Origin: Rhodobacteraceae bacterium UBA2553
Lineage (GTDB): Bacteria > Pseudomonadota > Alphaproteobacteria > Rhodobacterales > Rhodobacteraceae
NCBI GenBank assembly: GCA_002340515.1
Contig: DDMF01000036.1
Span: 5,844-15,741 of the forward strand
DNA: 9,898 nucleotides
Direction of reading: 5' to 3'
Below the pieces are notes generated by a model, which worked only from the letters and a program-made list of their open reading frames with translations, ran no database searches and was not told where the DNA came from. The translations under genes were made by a program, and so were the position numbers. Positions 1-5,509 of the stretch are shown here, piece by piece; within the stretch, counting starts at the first letter, position 1; every line of letters begins with the position of its first letter.

Positions 1-771
1 GATCGCCCCGCCGGTATGTTTGACGTAGGTTTCAATCGGTCCACGGATCAGTTCGCGCGAGCCACAAATGGCCCCGCCGAGCATCCGCCCCTGCCCGTCC
101 ACATGTTTTGTTGTCGAATAGACCACCAAATCGGCCCCCAAACGGGTGGCGTAAGAAAAGACCGGGGTCGGCATGGCGTTATCAACAATGACCAAAGCGT
201 CATTGGCATGGGCGAGTCTCACCACATGTTCCAGATCAATCACCTCAAGCGTCGGGTTTGAGATCGCCTCAAGGAATACAACACTGGTGTCTTCGCGGAT
301 CGCCCCCTCCCACGCGGCATTGTCCGTTCCATCAACCAAGGTGATTTCCACCCCGAACCGGCCCAAGATGTCCTCAAGCACATAAAGGCAAGATCCAAAC
401 AATGCGCGGGACGAGACGACATGATCGCCGGCTTTGGTCAGCGCCATCAACGCGCCGTTGACCGCCGCCATGCCGGACGCACAGGCAAAGGCATCTTCGG
501 TGCCTTCAAGGGCTGCAAGGCGGTCTTCGAACATGCGATTGGTGGGGTTGCCATAACGGGCATAGATGAACTCATCCGGGCCGCTTTTGATAAAGCGCTG
601 CTCCGCGGCTTCGGCGGTGTCATAGACAAACGCCTGGGTCAGAAACATCGCTTCACTGACTTCGCCATATTGGCTGCGGCGTGTGCCGCCATGCACGGCC
701 GCCGTGCGTTTGTTCCATTTGCTCACATTCGCATCTGTCGCGTTTTCTTTTGTCGCATCATCTTTTATCAT
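1..771 (-). CDS. metZ: O-succinylhomoserine sulfhydrylase MetZ, 5' part (runs off left edge)
   Basis: PLP-dependent enzyme of the Cys/Met metabolism (gamma-family) transferases. It makes homocysteine from O-succinylhomoserine and sulfide in the cytoplasm, the direct-sulfhydrylation route to methionine. The first 257 codons are present, starting at the ATG at 771-769; the family is usually about 390-400 residues, so roughly the last third lies outside. Visible family signatures are AVHGGTRRSQYGE (25-37), YARYGNPTNRMFE (70-82), the cofactor-contacting Asp in IVDNAMPTPV (D197) and the Schiff-base lysine K222 in YSTTKHVDGQGR. The start is supported by an AAGGA Shine-Dalgarno seven bases upstream. 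A SAM-II aptamer and an intrinsic terminator lie directly upstream, which fits a methionine gene and favours MetZ over the similar MetB/MetC/MetY enzymes. The substrate (O-succinyl rather than O-acetyl ester) is inferred from overall similarity, not proven by one residue. Confidence 0.93.
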   Translation of the reverse strand, partial: MIKDDATKENATDANVSKWNKRTAAVHGGTRRSQYGEVSEAMFLTQAFVYDTAEAAEQRFIKSGPDEFIYARYGNPTNRMFEDRLAALEGTEDAFACASGMAAVNGALMALTKAGDHVVSSRALFGSCLYVLEDILGRFGVEITLVDGTDNAAWEGAIREDTSVVFLEAISNPTLEVIDLEHVVRLAHANDALVIVDNAMPTPVFSYATRLGADLVVYSTTKHVDGQGRMLGGAICGSRELIRGPIETYVKHTGGAI

Positions 772-778
772 TGTCTGG

Positions 779-783
779 TCCTT
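779..783 (-). promoter_or_regulatory. Ribosome binding site of metZ
   Basis: AAGGA on the minus strand, seven bases before the ATG at 771. It lies just after the T-rich tail of the upstream terminator hairpin, so a transcript that reads through the terminator exposes it. It fixes the start codon, as no other in-frame ATG nearby has such a site. Confidence 0.75.
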
Positions 784-784
784 T

Positions 785-820
785 CAAACAACAAAACCCC
801 CAACCGCAGAGCGTCGGGGG
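785..820 (-). terminator. Rho-independent terminator in the metZ leader
   Basis: In the minus-strand transcript CCCCCGAC pairs with GUUGGGGG over eight base pairs (one G-U wobble) around an eight-base loop. It is followed at once by a U-rich tail (UUUUGUUGUUU). It lies between the SAM-II aptamer and the metZ ribosome binding site, so it is most simply read as the expression platform: SAM binding would favour termination before metZ. The aptamer end and the hairpin base are about 30 bases apart, and a small CGGC/GCCG hairpin sits between them. The antiterminator pairing is not obvious by eye. Confidence 0.8.
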
Positions 821-849
821 CTGAATACGGCATCCGCCGAGTGTCCCTG

Positions 850-906
850 ACCTCTTTAGCAGAATTATTTTACGTGGCCCGCAATCCGGTAAACAAATCG
901 CCACAA
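850..906 (-). promoter_or_regulatory. SAM-II riboswitch aptamer upstream of metZ
   Basis: Read on the minus strand, the segment has the SAM-II layout. The P1 stem is GUGGC (904-900) with GCCAC (878-874). The conserved loop block GAUUUG...ACCGGAUUGC comes between the arms. Then follow GUAAAAUAAUUC and the hallmark 3' block UGCUAAAGAGG, which forms the pseudoknot side. SAM-II is an alphaproteobacterial S-adenosylmethionine sensor found before metA, metX, metZ and metC genes, which fits the position here. A downstream intrinsic terminator suggests transcriptional control. The match is by motif and layout; no covariance search was possible. Confidence 0.88.
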
Positions 907-910
907 AACC

Positions 911-939
911 TGCCTAGCTTGTGGGCAAATGGGCGTCAA
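911..939 (-). promoter_or_regulatory. Candidate sigma-70 promoter of the metZ transcript
   Basis: TTGACG (939-934, minus strand) is a good -35 box. It stands 17 bases before TAGGCA (916-911), a weak -10. The predicted transcript start would fall at about 903-906, right at the first base of the SAM-II P1 stem, the expected geometry for a riboswitch leader. The -10 matches the E. coli consensus poorly, so confidence is moderate. Confidence 0.45.
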
Positions 940-959
940 CCCTCATGACTGACCCCCAT
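929..959. repeat. Imperfect inverted repeat between yciB and the metZ leader
   Basis: Ten-base arms ATGGGCGTCA (929-938) and TGACCCCCAT (950-959) pair at nine of ten positions around an eleven-base loop. The repeat starts 20 bases after the yciB stop codon and overlaps the proposed metZ -35 box. It could end the ftsY-EamA-yciB transcript, although no T run follows on either strand, or act as an operator at the metZ promoter. Confidence 0.45.
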
Positions 960-978
960 GCGCCGCTTCGGGCTGGTC

Positions 979-1608
979 TTAGTCGCTGTCCTCTTCGGTG
1001 GAATAGCGCTTAAACAACCCACCCTGCGCCATGAAAAACGCAATGGTTCCAAGCGGCAGACCAAAGGTTTTGAAATTCACCCAAGCGTCGGTTGTCATCA
1101 TGCGCCAGATCACTTCGTTGGCCACGGCAAGACCGATGAAAAAGAACATGAAGCGCTTGGTCAGGATCATCCATCCTTCTTCAGACAGATTAAGCGCATC
1201 AATATGTTTTTTCTTAAATGCATAGAGCAAAAAGGATTTCCCCCAGTATAGCCCACCCCCCAAGAGTGATGCAAAAATAAGATATATCAGTGTCGGCTTT
1301 AATTTAAAGAAACGCTCATCATTAAACCAGACAGACATTCCACCAAAAATGATGACCAGCACCAGTGTGGCAGCCTGCATATGCGATAACTCACCGGTCA
1401 ATCTCTTGATTATTAACATTGAAAGTACAAGCAGTGGGACGAATGCGGCCGTTGCCGCGATAAAGCCCTGATACTCGACGTCAAAGACTACAAAGGTGTT
1501 ATTTTTCCACATCTTATACATGAGGAAAAACAGCACCAATGGACCGTATTCTAGCAAAGCAAGAACCTTGCCATTTTCAGTTTTTTCAGAAGTATCTTGC
1601 TCGGTCAT
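979..1608 (-). CDS. yciB: Inner membrane septation-associated protein YciB (IspZ family)
   Basis: A 209-residue integral membrane protein of the YciB/intracellular septation protein A family, linked in other bacteria to cell-envelope integrity and division. Its biochemical role is not settled. Hydrophobic segments lie at about 17-33, 48-68, 78-92, 105-126 and 150-167, with a further one near 183-198. Family hallmarks are FNDERFFKLKPTLIY (95-109), the Lys in YWGKS, and the block from W146 to G183 (W-x2-LT-x-R-x2-FF ... ANE-x2-W ... W-x2-FK-x-FG). The start is clear: AAGGAG five bases before the ATG, overlapping the stop codon of the transporter gene upstream. The nine-base gap implies one transcript and probably translational coupling. 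Its central part looks more AT-rich than its neighbours. Length is normal for alphaproteobacterial members. Confidence 0.9.
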   Translation of the reverse strand: MTEQDTSEKTENGKVLALLEYGPLVLFFLMYKMWKNNTFVVFDVEYQGFIAATAAFVPLLVLSMLIIKRLTGELSHMQAATLVLVIIFGGMSVWFNDERFFKLKPTLIYLIFASLLGGGLYWGKSFLLYAFKKKHIDALNLSEEGWMILTKRFMFFFIGLAVANEVIWRMMTTDAWVNFKTFGLPLGTIAFFMAQGGLFKRYSTEEDSD

Positions 1609-1617
1609 GTCTTCTCC

Positions 1618-2520
1618 TTATCCGCCCATCTCGACTAACACGGCGCCCGCGGCAATCAAAGCCATCATCGCAACACGGCGCGGCCCAACCTTTTCGCCCA
1701 GCACCAACCAGCCGATGAGGGCGGCAAAAACGGTGGAGGTTTCGCGCAGCACGGCGGCCTCGCCCACGCTGTCAAGACGCGTGGCCATCATGATCGACCC
1801 AAAACTTGCATAAGCCACAAAGGCGCCCAACACACCGCGCCCCATTAAGGGGCCAAGGGCCGGGCGTGTGGGCATATTCCACCAGCGCACACCGGCGATG
1901 ATCGGCATGAAGAACCCGTCGATGAAGAAAAACCACGCAAGGAAGGTGAAGGGGTTCATTGTGGCGCGAATACCGTAGGCATCCAGCGTCGTGTAGGCGG
2001 CGACAAACAGCCCCGTCAGCACCGCCATGGCCAGCGCGGGTTTCAACAACTCGCGCCCGAGGTGCCAGTGTTTCAGGTTATAAACCGCCAGCGCATAGAT
2101 CCCGCCTAGCAAGGTCAGAACGCCCGCCCATTGCACCCAGCTGTAGCTTTCGCCAAAGATAAACCCGGCCCCAATGACCGTAAACAACGGCCCGGTGCCG
2201 CGCACCACGGGGTAAACCACTGTGTAAGAGCCCAGCGCATAGGTGTAACTTTGCGCAAGCTTATACCCCACATGCACCACAAAAACGGCGGCAAAAATGG
2301 GCCACATATGTGGTTCCGGCCAAGGCACGACAAACAGCGCGAAGGGGGCGGCGATAAGGCCATAGCTCAGATCAATTGCGCCGCGCGACAGCCACGGATC
2401 ATGGCGACCTTTTTGCAAAGCCCCAAAGAGCGCATGCAGGAAAGCAGCGGACAGTGCGAGGATCAGCGCGAGCTGATGCCCGGCCTCTGTACCTTCTAAA
2501 GAAATTAGCCAGTCGCTCAT
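1618..2520 (-). CDS. EamA-type (drug/metabolite transporter superfamily) membrane protein
   Basis: A 300-residue transporter with about ten hydrophobic segments in the two-fold EamA arrangement. The first repeat covers about 16-147, with conserved KLAQSYTYALGSYTVVYPVVRG (87-108) and the glycine/aromatic end GE-x2-SWVQW-x-G. The second covers about 160-298, with FGSIMMATRLDSVGEAAVLRETS (240-262) and the typical WLVLGEKVG end. The substrate cannot be read from sequence; related proteins export amino acids, metabolites or toxic compounds. It sits between ftsY (62-base gap) and yciB (nine-base gap), an arrangement I recall from Rhodobacterales. No Shine-Dalgarno precedes the ATG; instead a stable GC-rich hairpin ends nine bases before it, so its translation may depend on that structure. 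The final residues VEMGG end at a TAA that overlaps the yciB ribosome binding site. Confidence 0.88.
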   Translation of the reverse strand: MSDWLISLEGTEAGHQLALILALSAAFLHALFGALQKGRHDPWLSRGAIDLSYGLIAAPFALFVVPWPEPHMWPIFAAVFVVHVGYKLAQSYTYALGSYTVVYPVVRGTGPLFTVIGAGFIFGESYSWVQWAGVLTLLGGIYALAVYNLKHWHLGRELLKPALAMAVLTGLFVAAYTTLDAYGIRATMNPFTFLAWFFFIDGFFMPIIAGVRWWNMPTRPALGPLMGRGVLGAFVAYASFGSIMMATRLDSVGEAAVLRETSTVFAALIGWLVLGEKVGPRRVAMMALIAAGAVLVEMGG

Positions 2521-2528
2521 GTCAGTGT

Positions 2529-2581
2529 GCTGGGGGTTTCACACCCCCAGACCCCCGTGGGATATTTAGGGAAAGAGGAAG
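2529..2581. repeat. Hairpin plus 'GGGATATTT..AAAGAGGAAG' intergenic element between ftsY and the transporter gene
   Basis: A perfect seven-base-pair hairpin, CTGGGGG (2530-2536) with CCCCCAG (2544-2550) around a seven-base loop, is followed on the plus strand by ACCCCCGTGGGATATTT and AGGGAAAGAGGAAG. From memory, similar pieces (a G/C-rich hairpin, then CCCCG.GGATATTT and AAAGA.GAAG) recur at gene ends across Rhodobacterales genomes. That recollection was not checked here. It fills nearly the whole 62-base gap within the presumed ftsY operon and could attenuate or process the transcript. Confidence 0.55.
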
Positions 2582-2582
2582 A

Positions 2583-3755
2583 TCAGGGCGTAATGCCGAT
2601 CAGGGCGTTTGCAAATTCTTCCGGATCAAAAGGGGCGAGATCATCGATTTGTTCACCCACCCCAATCGCGTGGATGGGCAGCGCAAATTTATCAGCCAGC
2701 GCCACCAGAACGCCGCCTTTTGCGGTGCCGTCGAGCTTGGTCATCACAAGGCCGGAAACATCCGCGAGCTGTTGGAATGTGCCCACTTGGCTCAGCGCGT
2801 TTTGGCCGGTGGTGGCATCAAGCACCAAAAGGGTGTTATGCGGGGCAGTCTCGTCTTTCTTTTTGATAACGCGGACAATTTTGGCAAGTTCTTCCATCAG
2901 ATCAGACCGGTTTTGCAAGCGTCCTGCGGTGTCGATCATCAAAAGATCCGCGCCATCCTCTTCAGCTTTTGTCATTGCGTCATAAGCCAAAGAGGCCGGA
3001 TCTGATCCTTCGGGGGCGGTCAGCACAGGCACGCCTGCGCGATCCCCCCAGATCTGCAATTGCTCCACCGCGGCGGCGCGGAATGTGTCGCCCGCAGCGA
3101 TCACAACCTTTTTTCCAGCAGCCGTAAACTGGCTTGCAAGCTTGCCGATGGTGGTGGTTTTCCCAGCCCCGTTCACCCCAACCACCAACACCACTTGGGG
3201 GCGTTTGGGATAGATCGGCATCGGCACGGCGACGGGCTCCATGATGCGGGTGACTTCGCCCGCCAGCACGGCCTTAATCTCATCCACGGATAGTTTCTTG
3301 CCGAAATGCGCGGCCGAAATATTGGCGGTCACGCGCATGGCTGTGTCGACGCCCATGTCCGATGTAATCATCAAGTCTTCGAGGTTTTCGAGCATGTCAT
3401 CGTCGACCAAGCGGCGGGTGACGGGGGATTGCGCATTGGCTGGAGCGCTGCGGCCCAGCATACGGCCAATGAGGCCGGGTTTTTCAGCTGGCTTCTCAGT
3501 CTCTTTCTCTGCCGCTTTACTCGGCACAACCTGCTCGGGCACAGTGGCGATTGGCACAGCGATGGGGTCAACCTTTGGCGTGGACGCTGGTGCCTCTGGC
3601 TTTACCTCGGACGGAACTTCGATCGCAGGCACATCACTCTGTTCGGACGCCGCCACATCCACCTCGCCGCCTTCCTCAACAATTGCCTCAAGCCCTTGTT
3701 CGAGCTTGGACGAGGATTTGAACAAACGATCCTTGAGCTTTGAGAAAAACGCCAT
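2583..3755 (-). CDS. ftsY: Signal recognition particle receptor FtsY
   Basis: SRP-type GTPase that docks ribosome-nascent chain-Ffh complexes at the cytoplasmic membrane for co-translational insertion by SecYEG/YidC. The 390 residues comprise a short basic N-terminus (MAFFSKLKDRLFKSSSK) and an acidic, Pro/Ala-rich A domain to about residue 95. The N domain helices follow (about 95-180). The NG GTPase domain carries G1 GVNGAGKT (193-200), the insertion-box region DTFRAAAVEQL (223-233), G3 DTAGR (275-279), G4 TKLD (339-342) and the closing GVGEQIDDLAPFDPEEF (366-381). The A domain lacks a transmembrane segment, as expected. The start has GGAGG five bases upstream. It is the first gene of a minus-strand run with the EamA transporter and yciB, and diverges from the kinase-like gene at 3864. 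Confidence 0.97.
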   Translation of the reverse strand: MAFFSKLKDRLFKSSSKLEQGLEAIVEEGGEVDVAASEQSDVPAIEVPSEVKPEAPASTPKVDPIAVPIATVPEQVVPSKAAEKETEKPAEKPGLIGRMLGRSAPANAQSPVTRRLVDDDMLENLEDLMITSDMGVDTAMRVTANISAAHFGKKLSVDEIKAVLAGEVTRIMEPVAVPMPIYPKRPQVVLVVGVNGAGKTTTIGKLASQFTAAGKKVVIAAGDTFRAAAVEQLQIWGDRAGVPVLTAPEGSDPASLAYDAMTKAEEDGADLLMIDTAGRLQNRSDLMEELAKIVRVIKKKDETAPHNTLLVLDATTGQNALSQVGTFQQLADVSGLVMTKLDGTAKGGVLVALADKFALPIHAIGVGEQIDDLAPFDPEEFANALIGITP

Positions 3756-3863
3756 GACTGCCTCCGGTTCTTTCCCTTCACCTAAGCCACATCACCGCAA
3801 TTTGGAAGAGCTTCGGCCAACACTCCTCTTTTACCGCGCAATTAGAGTTGATAGACAGCCCCT

Positions 3864-4613
3864 ATGACATCCCCATTTCGACAGTTTTCAACCCCAGAAT
3901 TGCAACTCCAACTCGACCAGTTTCTGGACGATAAAGACGCGCGCATCCGGCGGTTGGAGCATGCAGGCGCAGTGTATTGGGCCAAAAAGGTCGAGGCATT
4001 GTCGCTTCGTTGGCGGTTGCAAAAGGGCGACCCGAAGGTGGCGTTTGAAGCGGAGCGAGCAGGGTTTTACGCTTTACAAAAGGCAGGCGTTCCCGTGCCC
4101 GAGATTGCCGCCGAAGGGCCCAGTTTTATGGTTACCAAAGACAGCGGCCCGATCTTGGCAGATCTTTTGGCACAGCAGATTGGCGCACTTTCAGATCGAA
4201 ACACCGCCATGGCCGCCGCGGGGCGCGAATTGGCTTTGATGCACGCCAAAGGCCTGTCCCATGGGCGACCTGCGATCAAAGACATGTGCTGGGATGGGAC
4301 CGCGCTGAGGTTTCTGGATTTCGAACGTTACTCCAACCACCGCAACACCCCAACAGGCCACATGCAGGACCTGATCATCATGGTGCATTCCTGTTACGCC
4401 TTTGCGCAAGCCGAATATCCAGAGATCACCGCCGCCACCGACGCCTACCGCGCCCATGACAGGTTTGGGATCTGGGATATGGCCGCCACGTGGTGTGCCA
4501 AGAAACGCTGGTTGGATTGGGTCTCAAAGCCGCTGCAATGGGGCAACCGCGAGGGGGCCAAGGAATTCAAAGCGATCCCAATGACCCTGCGCGCCTTTGG
4601 GGTGGGCGTATAA
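3864..4613 (+). CDS. Kinase-fold protein, BUD32/WaaP-like, with a degenerate catalytic loop
   Basis: A 249-residue cytoplasmic protein that reads as a small protein-kinase-like fold. A candidate nucleotide-binding lysine lies in VYWAKKVE (K41/K42). A helix-C-like segment FEAERAGFYALQKAGVPVPE (61-80) follows, then a hinge-like region near SFMVTKDSG (87-95). A catalytic-loop equivalent HGRPAIKDM (133-141) and a DFG-equivalent LDFER (151-155) come next. The usual HxDxxxxN loop reads HGRxxxxD, so the catalytic Asp is Arg and the metal-binding Asn is Asp. It may be a pseudokinase or use different chemistry. Bud32 and WaaP/InaA lipopolysaccharide kinases are the nearest families I can name, and annotation pipelines may call it a serine/threonine or lipopolysaccharide kinase. 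There is no clear Shine-Dalgarno before the ATG (GACAGCCCCT). It diverges from ftsY with a 108-base gap and converges on the lysoplasmalogenase gene. Substrate unknown. Confidence 0.75.
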   Translation: MTSPFRQFSTPELQLQLDQFLDDKDARIRRLEHAGAVYWAKKVEALSLRWRLQKGDPKVAFEAERAGFYALQKAGVPVPEIAAEGPSFMVTKDSGPILADLLAQQIGALSDRNTAMAAAGRELALMHAKGLSHGRPAIKDMCWDGTALRFLDFERYSNHRNTPTGHMQDLIIMVHSCYAFAQAEYPEITAATDAYRAHDRFGIWDMAATWCAKKRWLDWVSKPLQWGNREGAKEFKAIPMTLRAFGVGV

Positions 4614-4615
4614 AA

Positions 4616-4701
4616 CGTTTCCAGTTTTCATAGAAGCATCTGCCATCGCTTTTCGCGTTTGAGCGCAGCGAACAAGCGCTTCAACGTGAACTGGAAGCGC
4701 T
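4616..4701. terminator. Nested inverted repeats between convergent genes (candidate bidirectional terminator)
   Basis: The 88-base gap between the two converging stop codons holds no gene. An outer imperfect repeat pairs CGTTTCCAGTT (4616-4626) with AACTGGAAGCG (4689-4699). An inner perfect eight-base repeat, AGCGCTTC (4675-4682) with GAAGCGCT (4694-4701), has an 11-base loop and abuts the lysoplasmalogenase stop codon. The two structures share bases, so only one can form at a time. No U run follows either, so a factor-dependent or weak terminator is more likely than a classical intrinsic one. Confidence 0.5.
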
Positions 4702-5337
4702 CTAAACCCCGCCAAACAGGATCAACCCCTGTCCGGCGATGTAAAAGATCCACACAAGATACCCCGCGAGGGGCTTTCGTGGGTGGTCCTCTTTCATGCG
4801 GAAAAGCTCTACCGCGAGGATCAGATCCGACAGGATGAAAAGCCCCGCCCCCAAGGTGCTCAGCCCCACAGGCACCAACAAAGCCGACAAGCCCATCGCG
4901 CCAATCACCAACACATAGATCCGCACCGGAAGGCCCAAGGCGCCGGTGTGCGGGGCCAACCATAGCTCTGTCGATATAAGCAAGGCAAGCAAGGCAATGG
5001 CTGGAATGGGGGCGACGCTAAACACCTCCCACAACGGGGCATGGGCCAATGACAAAAAGTGAAGGATATAAAGCACATGTGCCAGCGCAAAGGCGGATAA
5101 TCCGTAAAGAAACGCACTGTCCCCGTCGCGTGAAAGCCCAAAATCCCCGAGCGCGGATAAGAACAACCCCGCCACCAAAAACGCGGGCGCATCCGTGAGG
5201 TATGCAGCCAGTGCAAACAGCAAAAGCGGCAGCGTTTTGTGGATGGATCGCCGCCAAGACACGCCCCCATTGGTGAAGGGCAAATAGATCAGCGCAATCG
5301 CGAGGCCAAGGAAGGCGGGAAACATTGTGGTCATCAT
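4702..5337 (-). CDS. YhhN-family membrane protein (lysoplasmalogenase-like)
   Basis: A 211-residue polytopic membrane protein, about eight hydrophobic segments, of the YhhN/TMEM86 family. Characterised members hydrolyse the vinyl-ether bond of lysoplasmalogens; many bacterial members have unknown substrates. Family landmarks are HKTLPLLL (33-40), LSALGDFGLSRDGD (60-73), FLYGLSAFALAHVLYI (76-91), GAGLFILSDLILA (163-175) and the C-terminal IFYIAGQGLI (197-206). The frame is open further, to a TTG at 5409 and a GTG at 5406. I chose the ATG pair at 5337/5334 because the first membrane segment begins directly after it and the extra 24 residues are polar and unlike the family. No start has a good ribosome binding site, so the N-terminus is uncertain. 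It follows the diaphorase gene by about 170 bases on the same strand, with a GC hairpin between. Confidence 0.83.
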   Translation of the reverse strand: MMTTMFPAFLGLAIALIYLPFTNGGVSWRRSIHKTLPLLLFALAAYLTDAPAFLVAGLFLSALGDFGLSRDGDSAFLYGLSAFALAHVLYILHFLSLAHAPLWEVFSVAPIPAIALLALLISTELWLAPHTGALGLPVRIYVLVIGAMGLSALLVPVGLSTLGAGLFILSDLILAVELFRMKEDHPRKPLAGYLVWIFYIAGQGLILFGGV

Positions 5338-5434
5338 GGCCCAATCGATGCGCAGGTTCGCGGCGTGGGTCAAGCCTGACGTTGACGGAACCGAGCGATT
5401 GCTCACCAAGCACGGCCAAGCCCTGAAACGACAT

Positions 5435-5460
5435 CGCGCGGCAAGTTGCCCTGCCGCGCG
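5435..5460. terminator. GC-rich hairpin downstream of the diaphorase gene
   Basis: A perfect nine-base-pair stem, CGCGCGGCA (5435-5443) with TGCCGCGCG (5452-5460), has an eight-base loop. It lies 50 bases past the stop codon of the fused diaphorase gene. A short T-containing stretch (GGTTTAATT) follows on the plus strand but none on the minus strand, the direction that would matter. It may be a transcript-stabilising or weak termination structure. Confidence 0.5.
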
Positions 5461-5509
5461 GGTTTAATTCCTCGGTCGCGCCCGTCACACGTCGCGCCCT
5501 TAGATATCG

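Noticed and set aside
421..948. A 175-codon plus-strand frame over the metZ start and leader
   Set aside because: It runs antisense through metZ and then through the terminator and SAM-II aptamer. These have clear functions on the other strand, and no protein family is visible.
1200..1620. Locally AT-richer yciB as evidence of horizontal transfer
   Set aside because: The gene is in its usual Rhodobacterales context after ftsY and the EamA transporter. Membrane-protein composition alone can account for the shift, and there are no mobile-element traces.
3241..3867. A 208-codon plus-strand frame across ftsY
   Set aside because: It is antisense to the conserved FtsY GTPase and A domains, Ser/Thr-rich with no recognisable domain, and is a shadow frame.
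5338..5409. Longer YhhN-family start at TTG 5409 or GTG 5406
   Set aside because: The extra 24 residues are polar, come before the first family membrane segment and have no strong ribosome binding site. The possibility is kept as an alternative only.
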